Assembly: GCA_002349055.1 (NCBI GenBank)
Contig: DECD01000024.1
Coordinates: forward strand, 52,711 to 116,710
Direction of reading: 5' to 3'
Source: Bacteroidales bacterium UBA2939
Lineage (GTDB): Bacteria; Bacteroidota; Bacteroidia; Bacteroidales; P3
DNA: 64,000 bases
The first letter of the stretch is position 1, and every line of letters begins with the position of its first letter. A program made the translations under genes and the position numbers. This document shows positions 28,501-35,120 of this stretch, piece after piece. Under the pieces are notes generated by a model. The model had not been told where the DNA came from. It did not search any database and was given only the letters and a program-made list of their open reading frames with translations.

Positions 28501-29017
28501 CGTCACTAGCGACACCACCCTCACGGCCACCTTCGCCGAGAACGACCCCGGTGTCACCTACTACACTGTCACCCTCAGCTCCAACAATCCCAGCTGGGGC
28601 TCAGTTACTGGTGCTGGCAGTTATGAGGCTGGCAGCAGCGTAGAGATCAAGGCCATCTCGAATGCTGGCTACCACTTCGTGAACTGGAGCGACGATAACA
28701 CCGATTCCATCCGCACTATCGTCGTCAACAGCGACATGAACCTCACCGCCAATTTTGCACAGAATGTGGGCATTGACGATGTCAACACTGCCAACATCAC
28801 CCTCTACCCGAACCCCGCCAGCAGCACGGTAACCCTCACGGGCATCGAAGGAATGGCCACGGTGACGGTAGTCGACATGAATGGCCGCGAAAGCGGAAAG
28901 TGGAAAGTGGAAAGTGGGAAACTGACCATCGACCTCACTGGTTATGCCCAGGGGGCCTACTTCATCCGCATTGTCGGCGAACAGATGAACGCCATCCGCA
29001 AGCTCATCGTCAAATGA
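22556..29017 (+). CDS. Large Fn3 surface protein with T9SS type A sorting domain
   Basis: A 2153-aa secreted protein. Signal peptide MRKFINLV, hydrophobic core, A-T-K-A-Q. Many Fn3-like modules (L-S-W-T/N, L-x-x-N-T-x-Y-x-F-x-V, ending in C-G or A-V-C) alternate with P-F-x-E-G-F/D-F-D segments that resemble jelly-roll domains; a CUB-like segment occurs around 27.4-27.8 kb (Y-D-G-E-G). Two InlB-B-type repeats (G-S-V-x-G-x-G-x-Y, G-Y-H-F-V-x-W-S) lie at about 28.34-28.76 kb. The C-terminus (L-Y-P-N-P-A-S, then V-D-M-N-G-R, G-A-Y-F-I-R-I, R-K-L-I-V-K) is a T9SS type A signal. It carries an in-frame 28-bp array in the loop after N-G-R. Role in adhesion or substrate binding is inferred. Confidence 0.9.
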   Translation: MRKFINLVALAALLFVPWATKAQNTLTVCDGTATNDYVPFYGFYADATQNGQMLYPADSLTAMVGMEITEMVFYINSLGYGNGVDAIGNWIVSVGTTTETSLSGINTTALLSEVYSGAMTFNSSSTLMTVTFTDGFTYTGGNLLVQFNHPVAAGYHGITFSGVSATSASYTYNEARDFLPKVTFSYGNPPSCIRPENLTATNITSDGLTLSWTDAMNTGASYSIDYWKDGGDTNTVTSSTTSYDFYGLDAYSLYHFAVKAVCSPTDESTLLNGSFATACDGSTCDVTLELSSTSSYSDPFTCYSGPASVELFQNGMSLGAYSSSTTVEVCSSNPVIALYHHSGYSWGDYYDQNASIIIRDGGGVALYNGGMGDTLCTITTPCPTCIPPTALFVDTVDQENITIGWTPRSDATLFSVYLDGQEVNGNVTDTFYTFTNLNANTAYTLGVQALCSSDDSSSIATLVVRTECGAITLPFSDDFDSYDNGFWPPCWHRLRAYGTDPSVNAQYHHSGTQSMFLLAANDTTLFCTPNAIPTAGDNIYVRYHAFLNWASSYNETKWIKAGVMTDTSDVSTFVALDSVEYHNFNNVFEEREFNTATLDPTETYWVAWMFYSTNNGYGSYNRGAIDDVYISEIPSCLRVTSIGVDSISSESITLTWVDSVNSGASYTVSYWTATSDTNSVTTTDTSYMFTDLSANTQYFFSVQVNCGGEDAEAVTASFRTSCGATPIPFAEGFDDASSLTCWQMVNPVSMTGYSSSNGRTSNGCFLFYYTTNPPEYLISPELTDTENGLKLEFYYKRYSSSYDESFKVGYSTTSDSTSAFVWGEEVTDANESYQLYSTIMPAGVKYVAIQYTANDAFGLYIDDINFMLPPNCMPAYGLTVDNLTSTTATLHWSAPEGQSSFIVRLDSTDYNVSGDTSYTFTDLEARTGYTAYVATDCGGDTAEFVPITFMTDCSAGSCEIIVTSTASYPYSSYCPTVHVWQNDFDVASVLASTDTISVCTGMPVALIYEEPVSSWSTPSVTIINGGDEEIFNSNTDNYSTGDTLILLNNACPSCVKPTGVIATSIDSSEINFAWNTDPAIEYLVSLDEEAYATNNNGTVSYAGLTPNTVYTFSVRAVCAPGDTSNARVITVKTACGEMDIPFIEGFEGNADGGVPSCWNAVSGYAEVDIAASDAHTGNASLYMYGNDAMIATSRVPLPGDSIHVSFWADLNAGSLEAGVMTNPLFDTTFTSLLTINNTNGYELFEFNTSTLSYDSSYYVAFRFSSPYYSVNIDDINIRLDEGCMYPSNVVATPSATSVDLSWNYGGSVVDFAIEYRTLGSTVWSTPDNVNDSSYTLTGLNSSTSYEARVGTICGNDTLWTITTFQTNCLSQPLPYSEDFEAYANDVMPPCWIWSSTHCTHWDGGVFLRSNHGGGSEYVVLPQLDGNITKLKIEFDTKVGTPAENDGILIGVTDAAGTLLGWLDTIQDPLFSRNNHVRKTIYFPNYNIPIGAERVAFAQYRNWGEWALIDNINIEELPDCYPVDNLVGSNLNDIENTTFTWHPQGTATQWQVYVDTVTVGIDSLANLPDSLFINVYDTTYTIPIGMIQGGGIYNFFVRSACSAMDHSGWVKNEFGAGTIIMNNSSVADTIEGCGFVVYDNGGPIPGYLPNSNSALVLRTENVGSQLQIFGGKFGWGSSPATLTVYDGEGTNGAVLYTYNTVDGRDTLLNTVLATSTSGSLTITFTVSGNMCHTGYELYVRCTEGALCPRPTELQAEMTSETTADVTWSGTASNYNFYYRLSGAATWVRIPTTIPSVSLTGLLADTVYDMYVVAICSATDSSNASVTRQLISHYEIPMIPCDAPTSLMATDVTSNSAILSWTNGDNETLWTLDYNGTEININTNPYTLTGLTPNTTYVIKIKAVCDTNNSSAWSGNVAFTTLAGTPEVTYYTVTVLSNDSTMGSVNGGGTYAENSQAILNAISNEGYHFVSWSNGATAASISITVTSDTTLTATFAENDPGVTYYTVTLSSNNPSWGSVTGAGSYEAGSSVEIKAISNAGYHFVNWSDDNTDSIRTIVVNSDMNLTANFAQNVGIDDVNTANITLYPNPASSTVTLTGIEGMATVTVVDMNGRESGKWKVESGKLTIDLTGYAQGAYFIRIVGEQMNAIRKLIVK
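28891..28918 (+). repeat. In-frame 7-bp array in a T9SS sorting domain
   Basis: Four AAGTGGA-type units (28 bp) encode S-G-K-W-K-V-E-S-G-K inside the type A signal. The word is the same as in pgm. Confidence 0.9.
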
Positions 29018-29040
29018 CGATGGGCTTGCCCTTAACAAGA

Positions 29041-29074
29041 AAAGCCCCGCCGGTTGGCGGGGCTTTCTTTTTTT
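29041..29074 (+). terminator. Bidirectional terminator
   Basis: An 11-bp perfect stem (AAAGCCCCGCC / GGCGGGGCTTT), 4-nt loop, then a T-rich tract. It serves the plus-strand surface protein and, with an A/T tail on the other side, the convergent kal gene. Confidence 0.9.
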
Positions 29075-29086
29075 GTGTGTAATTTC

Positions 29087-29479
29087 TTACTTGTTGTAAC
29101 GCTGGCACTCCTTGGGGGTGACGCAGGTGCCGGTGGCGCGAGCCACAAGGATGCGCTCCTCGAGCACCTCGGCGGCGCTGGCGCTAATCTCGGGCAGGGT
29201 GCGGATGACCTTGTAAGCCTCGAATTTCATCTTGCGGCTGGTGTTACCCACGTGGGTGATTTCGCCATAAGCCTCGATATAGTCACCGGCATAGACGGGA
29301 GCCTTGAACTCCACCATGTCGTAGGCGCAGAAGAGACCTTCGTCGCCGTCCTGCTTGATGAGAAGCTCGGTGGCCACGTCGCCAAAGAGATGAACCATGT
29401 GGGCACCGTCAACGAGATTTCCACCGTAGTGGGCGTCCTTGGCGCTCATGCGGACGCGGAGCATAGATGTAACTGCCAT
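29087..29479 (-). CDS. kal: 3-aminobutyryl-CoA ammonia-lyase
   Basis: A 130-aa hotdog-fold enzyme that removes ammonia from 3-aminobutyryl-CoA in lysine fermentation to butyrate and acetate. Seen: [18 protein letters not shown] and L-F-G-D-V-A-T-E-L, characteristic of Kal, then [11 protein letters not shown] and a C-terminal A-T-G-T-C-V. Length is normal. It follows atoD by 9 bp. The other lysine-pathway genes (kamA, kamDE, kdd, kce) are not in this window, so the pathway must be encoded elsewhere or be partial. Confidence 0.85.
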   Translation of the reverse strand: MAVTSMLRVRMSAKDAHYGGNLVDGAHMVHLFGDVATELLIKQDGDEGLFCAYDMVEFKAPVYAGDYIEAYGEITHVGNTSRKMKFEAYKVIRTLPEISASAAEVLEERILVARATGTCVTPKECQRYNK

Positions 29480-29488
29480 AGTATTCTT

Positions 29489-30136
29489 TTATTTTTTGAT
29501 GATGTAATCGACAAAGATGCCGGGGGTCTTCACGTTTTCGGGAGCGATGCTGCCGGTGGCGACAATCTCCTGCGGTTCGACGATGACGGTGTCGGCGGCG
29601 GTGGCCATCATGGGGCAGAAGTTCTGACTGGTGCCCTTGTAAACCAGATTGCCTTCCTCGTCGGCGATGTTGGCGCCGATGATAGCGACGTCGGCACGCA
29701 CGGGTTTCTCGAGGAGATACTCTTTGCCGTCGACAGTGATTTTCTGCTTGCCGTTCTCAACCACGGTGCCGAGGCCCGTCTGGGTCAGCACACCACCGAG
29801 ACCTGCACCGGCGGCGCGAATCTGCTCGGCCAGGGTGCCCTGGGGCTGGAGGGTCACCTTCAACTCGCCAGCATTCATCTGGTCGATAGTGTTGTTGTTG
29901 GTGCCTATGTGGGTGGCAATGAGTTCTTTCACCTGATGGTTGGTGATGAGTTTGCCGACACCAACCTCGGGATAGGCGGTATCGTTGCAGATGATGGTGA
30001 GATTTTTGACGTTGCGGGCGACGAGCTCGTCGATGAGAGCGATGGGGTTACCTACGCCAAGAAATCCTCCAACCATTACGGTCATGCCGTCGTGAATTTT
30101 GTCGGCGGCTTCTTTTACTGTGACAAATTTGTTCAT
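29489..30136 (-). CDS. atoD: Acyl-CoA:acetate/acetoacetate CoA-transferase alpha subunit
   Basis: A 215-aa family I CoA-transferase alpha subunit. The ATG at 30136 (M-N-K-F-V-T-V) is preferred over an upstream ATG at 30184 that lies in the promoter. Seen: D-G-M-T-V-M-V-G-G-F-L-G-V-G-N-P (CoA-binding loop), N-D-T-A, E-V-T-like Q-P-Q-G-T-L-A-E-Q-I-R-A-A-G-A-G-L and D-V-A-I-I-G-A. The catalytic Glu sits in the beta subunit, which is not adjacent; the next gene is kal. Pairing with kal suggests the butyryl-CoA or acetoacetate step of lysine fermentation. Confidence 0.88.
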   Translation of the reverse strand: MNKFVTVKEAADKIHDGMTVMVGGFLGVGNPIALIDELVARNVKNLTIICNDTAYPEVGVGKLITNHQVKELIATHIGTNNNTIDQMNAGELKVTLQPQGTLAEQIRAAGAGLGGVLTQTGLGTVVENGKQKITVDGKEYLLEKPVRADVAIIGANIADEEGNLVYKGTSQNFCPMMATAADTVIVEPQEIVATGSIAPENVKTPGIFVDYIIKK

Positions 30137-30181
30137 GATATATACTATTTTACTTATTGTTGCGTTATTAAAATCAAAGTG

Positions 30182-30189
30182 CAAATATA
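30182..30189 (-). promoter_or_regulatory. -7 box of atoD-kal
   Basis: Minus-strand TATATTTG, ~45 bp upstream of the atoD ATG. TTTC lies 18 bp upstream instead of TTTG at 20. Confidence 0.6.
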
Positions 30190-30217
30190 CAACATTTTTC
30201 GCAATTTGAAAAAAAAA

Positions 30218-30249
30218 TTTGCGTGAATGCCGAAATATGAGTACTTTTG
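30218..30249 (+). promoter_or_regulatory. Promoter of the secreted-unknown/gtrA genes
   Basis: TTTG (30218-30221), 20-bp spacer, TACTTTTG (30242-30249), divergent from the atoD promoter. Confidence 0.8.
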
Positions 30250-30276
30250 CAGTTGAAAACTAACAAGAAAAAGGTA

Positions 30277-30912
30277 ATGAAGAAACTGTTTTTGGGGCTT
30301 GTTATCATGCTTTTCGGCGTTACCATTAACGCCCAAGAATATGTAGAACCGGTAGAAAAATGGAAAGTGTCCGAGGTATGGGGCAACAATTACCATGGCT
30401 GGTCGTTCCACCAGGATGTGGATGTCGACTTCACCGTGGAAGGTCAGGACGGCCGCTTCACCCCCACCGACGAAGAGATTGCCGATGCCGAATATCTGGT
30501 GCAGAAACGCATCGCTTATGTCAACCGCGATCACTACAATCAGGAAGGTATGTGCCCCATCATTGACGAGCACATGCGCATGTACCGTCGCCAATATGTG
30601 GGCTTCACCAACGACCGCGGCGACCATATCATTTGGCTCAATGGCATTTGGGACGAAAGCATGAGCGACGAGAAGTTGGCCTCCGATGTCATTCTCACCC
30701 GCGGCGGCTGCGGCCATTTCTGGCATATCAAATGCAACCTCGCCACCAGAAAAGTCTATGGCTTGGAGGTTAACGAAGAAGGCGATGTCCAGATTGTCCC
30801 GCGCGCCCCAAAACCCCAGGTGCGCGTCAGCAAGTCGAAACCCCGCGACCGCAAACAGAAAGTCCGCAAGACCGGCATCATCCACAGCCCCGCAGAGAAG
30901 AAGTTCAACTAA
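30277..30912 (+). CDS. Secreted protein of unknown function
   Basis: A 211-aa protein; the ATG at 30277 (MKKLFLGLV) gives a clean signal peptide ending V-T-I-N-A-Q, and an in-frame upstream start at 30247 would overlap the promoter. Residues ~45-150 read as a small globular domain with many aromatic and acidic residues (H-G-W-S-F-H, D-E-E-I-A-D-A-E-Y, R-Y-V-G-F-like strand, W-L-N-G-I-W-D) and two Cys (G-G-C-G-H-F-W-H-I-K-C-N). The last ~45 residues are basic and Lys/Arg/Pro-rich. No family recognised. The GtrA gene starts at the next base after its stop, so the two are translationally linked. Confidence 0.8.
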   Translation: MKKLFLGLVIMLFGVTINAQEYVEPVEKWKVSEVWGNNYHGWSFHQDVDVDFTVEGQDGRFTPTDEEIADAEYLVQKRIAYVNRDHYNQEGMCPIIDEHMRMYRRQYVGFTNDRGDHIIWLNGIWDESMSDEKLASDVILTRGGCGHFWHIKCNLATRKVYGLEVNEEGDVQIVPRAPKPQVRVSKSKPRDRKQKVRKTGIIHSPAEKKFN

Positions 30913-31341
30913 ATGGACCTCAAGCCTCTCATAGTAAAATTCATCAAGTTCGGCGTGGTGGGAGCCAGCGGTGCCGTCATCGACTTCGGCTTGACGGCTC
31001 TTTGCAAAGGCATCCTTGGCGTACCGGAACTGCTGGCCAACGCCATCGGATTCACGGTCGCCGCCACAAGCAACTACTTCCTCAACCGTGTATGGACATG
31101 GAGAAGCACCTCCAAAGAGGTCGGTGTCGAATATGCCAAGTTCTTCTTCGTTTCCCTTATCGGCCTGGGGCTCAACTCTCTCTTTGTATTCCTGCTGAAA
31201 GACATCAGCATCATCCCACGCTTTGTCGACACCACTCTCGACTGGGACTTCTGGGTGGCCAAAATCATCGCCACAGCCATCGTGACAGTGTGGAACTTCC
31301 TGGCAAACAACTTCTTCACCTTCCAAAAAAAGAAGCAATAA
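30913..31341 (+). CDS. GtrA-family membrane protein
   Basis: A 142-aa inner-membrane protein with four predicted helices: about 8-30 (F-I-K-F-G-V-V-G-A-S-G-A-V-I-D), 38-55, 72-95 and 110-135. The family motif K-F-G-x-V-G and the C-terminal W-N-F-L-A-N-N-F-F-T-F are typical. GtrA proteins are thought to help move undecaprenyl-linked sugars across the membrane in surface glycan synthesis. It directly abuts the secreted unknown protein; a glycan role for that partner is only inference. Confidence 0.88.
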   Translation: MDLKPLIVKFIKFGVVGASGAVIDFGLTALCKGILGVPELLANAIGFTVAATSNYFLNRVWTWRSTSKEVGVEYAKFFFVSLIGLGLNSLFVFLLKDISIIPRFVDTTLDWDFWVAKIIATAIVTVWNFLANNFFTFQKKKQ

Positions 31342-31343
31342 CC

Positions 31344-31375
31344 CATTATCGCATTCATACATTAACACATTATAA
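31344..31375. repeat. 8-bp array filling the gtrA-aspC junction
   Basis: Four degenerate units (CATTATCG, CATTCATA, CATTAACA, CATTATAA; 32 bp) occupy nearly all of the 36-bp gap, like the pgm-recR junction but with another word. Confidence 0.75.
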
Positions 31376-31377
31376 TT

Positions 31378-32580
31378 ATGGAAATCCTGTCCAATAGAAT
31401 CCTCAATATGGCCGAGAGCGAGACTCTCGCCATGACCGCCAAAGCCCGCGAGCTCAAAGCCCAAGGCAAAGACGTTATCAGCCTCTCCATTGGCGAGCCC
31501 GACTTCAACACCCCCGAGGTGGTGAAGGAAGCCGCCAAGAAGGCCATCGACGACAATTTCACCCACTATCCTCCCGTGCCCGGCTATGCCGACCTCAAGG
31601 AAGCCATCTGCACCAAGCTCCTGCGCGACAATGGCCTCGAGTACAAGCCCGAGCAGATTGTCGTCTCCACCGGCGCCAAGCAGAGCCTGTTCCAGGTCGT
31701 CCAGTGCCTCATCAACCCCGGCGACGAGGTCATCATCCCCACCCCCTTCTGGGTCTCCTACAAGGAATTTGTCCGTCTGGCCGAGGGTAAATGTGTCTTC
31801 GTGCCCACCAAACTCGAGAACGACTTCAAGGTGACCCCCGAGCAGCTCGAGGCAGCCATCACCCCCCGCACCAAACTCATCATGTTCTCCTCGCCCAGCA
31901 ACCCCACCGGTATGCTCTACACCAAGGAAGAGCTGAAGGGCATCGCCGAGGTGGTCGCCAAGCATGAGAACCTCTTCGTTATGGCCGACGAAATCTATGA
32001 GCACATCAACTTCGTGGGCAAGCACGAAAGCATCGCCCAGTTCCCCGAGGTCAAGGAGCGCGTCATCACCGTCAACGGTGTTGCCAAGGGCTTCGCTATG
32101 ACTGGCTGGCGTATCGGCTTCATCGCCGCCCCCACCGTCATCGCCAAGGCCGCCAACAAACTCCAGGGCCAGGTCACCAGCGCCACCTGCTCCATCGCCC
32201 AAAAGGCCACCGTATGCGCCATGCTCATGGACCCCAAGACCAGCAAGGACATCATCGACATGCGCAACATCTTCCAACAGCGCCGCGACATGGTCTACAA
32301 GCTCCTCTGCGACATCCCCGGCCTCAAGGTCCGCCTGCCCCAAGGCGCCTTCTACTTCTTCCCCGATGTCAGCGCCTACTACGGCAAGAGTTTTGCCGGC
32401 AAGAAGATTGAGAACTCCACCGACATGGCCTTCTACCTCCTCAACGAGGCCAACGTGGCCACTGTGATGGGTTCCGCCTTCGGCGACGACAGCTGCATCC
32501 GCCTCTCCTACGCCACCAGCGAGGACCTCCTCCGCGAAGCCCTCCGCCGCATCAAAGAGGCACTGGCCAAGCTGCAATAA
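31378..32580 (+). CDS. aspC: Pyridoxal-phosphate aminotransferase, aspartate aminotransferase type
   Basis: A 400-aa class I fold aminotransferase of the I-gamma/beta group. Seen: G-E-P-D-F-N-T-P substrate loop, the aromatic/helix start S-T-G-A-K-Q-S, S-P-S-N-P-T-G, M-A-D-E-I-Y-E, and the PLP lysine in V-A-K-G-F-A-M-T-G-W-R-I-G, plus the C-terminal carboxylate-binding R-L-S-Y-A. Most likely aspartate:2-oxoglutarate aminotransferase, although other amino acids cannot be excluded from sequence. Probably co-transcribed with gtrA across the array junction. Confidence 0.9.
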   Translation: MEILSNRILNMAESETLAMTAKARELKAQGKDVISLSIGEPDFNTPEVVKEAAKKAIDDNFTHYPPVPGYADLKEAICTKLLRDNGLEYKPEQIVVSTGAKQSLFQVVQCLINPGDEVIIPTPFWVSYKEFVRLAEGKCVFVPTKLENDFKVTPEQLEAAITPRTKLIMFSSPSNPTGMLYTKEELKGIAEVVAKHENLFVMADEIYEHINFVGKHESIAQFPEVKERVITVNGVAKGFAMTGWRIGFIAAPTVIAKAANKLQGQVTSATCSIAQKATVCAMLMDPKTSKDIIDMRNIFQQRRDMVYKLLCDIPGLKVRLPQGAFYFFPDVSAYYGKSFAGKKIENSTDMAFYLLNEANVATVMGSAFGDDSCIRLSYATSEDLLREALRRIKEALAKLQ

Positions 32581-32599
32581 AGAAACTCTCTATAGAAAG

Positions 32600-32632
32600 A
32601 AAGCCTCCCATTTTCCGTGGGAGGCTTTTTTT
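32600..32632 (+). terminator. Bidirectional terminator after aspC
   Basis: An 11-bp perfect stem (AAAGCCTCCCA / TGGGAGGCTTT), 7-nt loop, then T run. It also ends the convergent lipoprotein operon. Confidence 0.9.
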
Positions 32633-33314
32633 ATTTCACCGTGACCTTGATGTCTTTCTCAGAAGCCGCAGCGTCCATATCATTCATGTGATCAGGGCTG
32701 TACTTCCCTCGCGGGATATCGGAGAAGACAAACTTGTTGCACTTGCGAGCCGCGACAATGTGGTCAGTCAAAGCTGTGTTGACGACCGTCGCAGCTGCAT
32801 CGAGCAACACTCCAAGGAACGACTTGTCGTCTTTGCCGCTCACCTCTGTCTCAAGGTCGAGGAAGAGGTCGCAGGTGCGATCAAACAGCACCTCGTTGGT
32901 CTTGGTCGACTTCACGATGTAGCGTATCTTGGTTTTGATACCGATACCCACTTTCTCCCACTTGTCAATCTGCGAGAAGACGACCGCATCGGCTCCGAAC
33001 ACACGGGCAAAGACCGCAGCGTCCTTGTCGATGAACAGCTCGGCGTCATAGGCGCTCTCAGCCTTGAGCATCTCGAGGGCGAGATGCGGCGAAACCACAT
33101 AGTAGCCAGCCTCTACCAACGGGTAGCTGATGGAGGTGTAGAGCAGGTCCTTGGCCTCAACGTTGGTGGTATTGTTGATGGGCGGCATCACCAAAAGGGT
33201 GACGGGATTCTCGGTATAGAAATTCGGATAGAGGCTCCCGCGTGTACGGGTCGAGGCACACGAAGTCAGTAGCAACGTGGCCACTGTGGCCATTAATAAT
33301 ATAGTCTTTTTCAT
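32631..33314 (-). CDS. DUF799-family lipoprotein of a CsgG cluster
   Basis: A 227-aa lipoprotein with MKKTILLMATV, lipobox L-L-T-S-C (Cys ~19). Mature part: L-V-M-P-P-I-N-N-T-T and E-A-K-D-L-L-Y-T-S, then Y-P-L-V-E-A-G-Y-Y-V, F-G-A-D-A-V-V-F-S and K-I-R-Y, matching the DUF799/GNA1162 family, whose fold resembles the periplasmic lipoproteins that work next to CsgG-like proteins. Last gene of a four-gene operon; 1 bp after the DUF4810 gene. Confidence 0.85.
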   Translation of the reverse strand: MKKTILLMATVATLLLTSCASTRTRGSLYPNFYTENPVTLLVMPPINNTTNVEAKDLLYTSISYPLVEAGYYVVSPHLALEMLKAESAYDAELFIDKDAAVFARVFGADAVVFSQIDKWEKVGIGIKTKIRYIVKSTKTNEVLFDRTCDLFLDLETEVSGKDDKSFLGVLLDAAATVVNTALTDHIVAARKCNKFVFSDIPRGKYSPDHMNDMDAAASEKDIKVTVK

Positions 33315-33315
33315 A

Positions 33316-33756
33316 TCATTTTCCTTTTATCCTTTCCAACAATGGCTTGATGAATTTCACCGACTCGGGATACAGCTCCATCTCCTTCTCCAGCATCTCC
33401 ACGCCGCGCTGGGCGAACAATGCTCCGAAGTCACCCGACTTGAACATCCTCCGCTGTCTCGCGGTGGCATGACCGATGAATGCCTCCGTCGTGGCGGGCT
33501 GGAGCAGCAGGAACCCGTATTCGGCATAGATGCCGGGAGGTACCACGCCGCGTGTGCCGCCGGGGTTGGAGACCATATCCTCATAGAGGCATACCAACTC
33601 GCAAAGGCTCTCGGGCGACTGCTTGTCGTAGTTGTTGTAGGCCAGTTTCTCATACCGCGTCGTGCCGCGTCCTTCTGTCCCACCCCAATAATAGAGTGAG
33701 GACTCGCACGACGTCAGCAGCAGCACAGCTGCCGCCAGAAAAATATATTTTCTCAT
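33316..33756 (-). CDS. DUF4810-family lipoprotein
   Basis: A 146-aa lipoprotein with MRKYIFLAAAV and lipobox L-L-T-S-C. The start of the mature part, E-S-S-L-Y-Y-W-G, and the tail with L-Y-P-E-S are typical of DUF4810. The family is normally found between CsgG and DUF799 genes, as here. ATG overlaps the stop of the upstream lipoprotein by 4 bp. Confidence 0.88.
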   Translation of the reverse strand: MRKYIFLAAAVLLLTSCESSLYYWGGTEGRGTTRYEKLAYNNYDKQSPESLCELVCLYEDMVSNPGGTRGVVPPGIYAEYGFLLLQPATTEAFIGHATARQRRMFKSGDFGALFAQRGVEMLEKEMELYPESVKFIKPLLERIKGK

Positions 33757-34097
33757 ATCTCAATCACTTTGGTTTCCGTTGCCGAGACAAAAATCTCCTT
33801 TGAGTAGACCTCCTTGCCGTCGCGCATCACTTTCACTTTATGGCGACCGGGGGTAATGATAATCTGCTCGTTGGCCCGGGCTTTGATGTCGCGGTGGGCC
33901 TTGTAGGACTTCTGCTTGACAGTCTTGAGCTCATACACCGTGCCGTCGATGTCGACACTGATGTCATACGAATCGGTCGAAACAAAACAAACGGCGCACT
34001 CGTCGGCACTGCCGCTGGCCACGGAATGGACTCCCACATTGCAGCCGGTCAGAGCCAGCATGGCGGATGCCATCAGCATAAAAACAAACTTTTTCAT
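33753..34097 (-). CDS. Small lipoprotein inserted in the CsgG cluster
   Basis: A 114-aa lipoprotein (MKKFVFMLMAS, lipobox A-L-T-G-C). The mature part looks like a single beta-sandwich with V-D-I-D-G-T-V-Y-E-L, I-I-I-T-P-G-R-H-K-V-K-V and G-K-E-V-Y-S-K-E, reminiscent of PEGA-type domains. It overlaps both neighbours by 4 bp. This extra gene is not part of the three-gene CsgG/DUF4810/DUF799 set I know. Confidence 0.8.
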   Translation of the reverse strand: MKKFVFMLMASAMLALTGCNVGVHSVASGSADECAVCFVSTDSYDISVDIDGTVYELKTVKQKSYKAHRDIKARANEQIIITPGRHKVKVMRDGKEVYSKEIFVSATETKVIEI

Positions 34098-34963
34098 TTC
34101 TCCATCAGATAATAGTTCAACAAATCATTTGTGTCGATGGCCGAGCCATCATAGGTGCAGAACGAAATCTCGCTCTCCGGCGTGTCGCCCATGCTGGTCA
34201 CCACCGTCAGGGTGCCCAGGCGCTGTCCAGGCAGCTCCACCTTGATACCCGTCTGGGGGTTGGTGACCATCTTGCCCTTCTTGTACAGGCCGAAGGTGGC
34301 ACCGGGGGTGATGCCCTGCGTGGCACCGCCCGAGATAATGTAGCTCCCGTCCTCGATGGCGAGGAGGTAGCCGCGCCACGGCTTGTCGGTGCACTTATTG
34401 ATGATGTTCTCCACCAGCTGGGACAGTGCGGCCGAGATGGCTTTGTCGCTCAACGTGGCGTCGTAGCCGGCAGTGCCGCCAATACCGAGGGTCGTCTTGG
34501 CCGAGGTCTCGGCATAGCCCGAAGCCTCATCGGAATAGATGATAAGACCCGACGAGACATCGACGATGCGGATGCTCACACCCGCCTCGACGGTCTGCGT
34601 CTTGGTGGAAGAGAAAACGCGCTGGTCACCTTCCACCTTGCGGCCGAACTTGGTCACGGAACCCAGGATGATGTAGTCGGCACCGATTTTCTGCATGCCC
34701 TCGCCGGCTTCGGCGATGAGCTCCTCAAGACCGTCGCGCTCCAACAGGATAAACTTGCCACTGGCGGCCAGCTTCGACGAAAGAATGTCGAGAGCCTGCT
34801 TGCGGATGGGATCGTTCTCGCGGTCGTAGAACATGCCCTTGGCATACTGAGTTTCGTTCGTGAAACGGCCGATAGCCACCTTGCGTTTCAGCGTTTTGTC
34901 GTTCTGTCCAAACGACGGTGCCACAAGAACCATGGCGATTAGAAGTAATAAAAATTTCTTCAT
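34094..34963 (-). CDS. CsgG/HfaB-family protein
   Basis: A 289-aa protein starting MKKFLLLLIA with a signal peptide ending P-S-F-G-Q. Seen: V-A-I-G-R-F-T-N-E-T, I-L-S-S-K-L, F-I-L-L-E-R, G-A-D-Y-I-I-L-G-S-V-T-K-F, the V-D-V-S-S-G-L-I-I-Y strand and S-A-A-L-S-Q-L-V-E, which define the CsgG fold. CsgG forms an outer-membrane export pore for curli; here no lipobox is seen and the homologue with DUF4810/DUF799 partners has an unclear cargo. A C-terminal extension of ~90 residues has a second beta domain. First gene of the operon. Confidence 0.85.
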   Translation of the reverse strand: MKKFLLLLIAMVLVAPSFGQNDKTLKRKVAIGRFTNETQYAKGMFYDRENDPIRKQALDILSSKLAASGKFILLERDGLEELIAEAGEGMQKIGADYIILGSVTKFGRKVEGDQRVFSSTKTQTVEAGVSIRIVDVSSGLIIYSDEASGYAETSAKTTLGIGGTAGYDATLSDKAISAALSQLVENIINKCTDKPWRGYLLAIEDGSYIISGGATQGITPGATFGLYKKGKMVTNPQTGIKVELPGQRLGTLTVVTSMGDTPESEISFCTYDGSAIDTNDLLNYYLMEK

Positions 34964-34997
34964 AGAATTATTATTTTTATTAAACACTTTTTCGGTG

Positions 34998-35029
34998 CAA
35001 AGTTACAAAAAAATTTCGATACTGCCAAA
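34998..35029 (-). promoter_or_regulatory. Promoter of the CsgG operon
   Basis: On the minus strand TTTG (35026-35029), 20-bp spacer, TAACTTTG (34998-35005). Confidence 0.8.
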
Positions 35030-35120
35030 AATAAATTTCCCCACCAGCTTTTTTAGTCGGCAGGGAAACGCTATTATCGATATTGTTAAACTATCTATGC
35101 GATGGAGAATAACCTTTATT

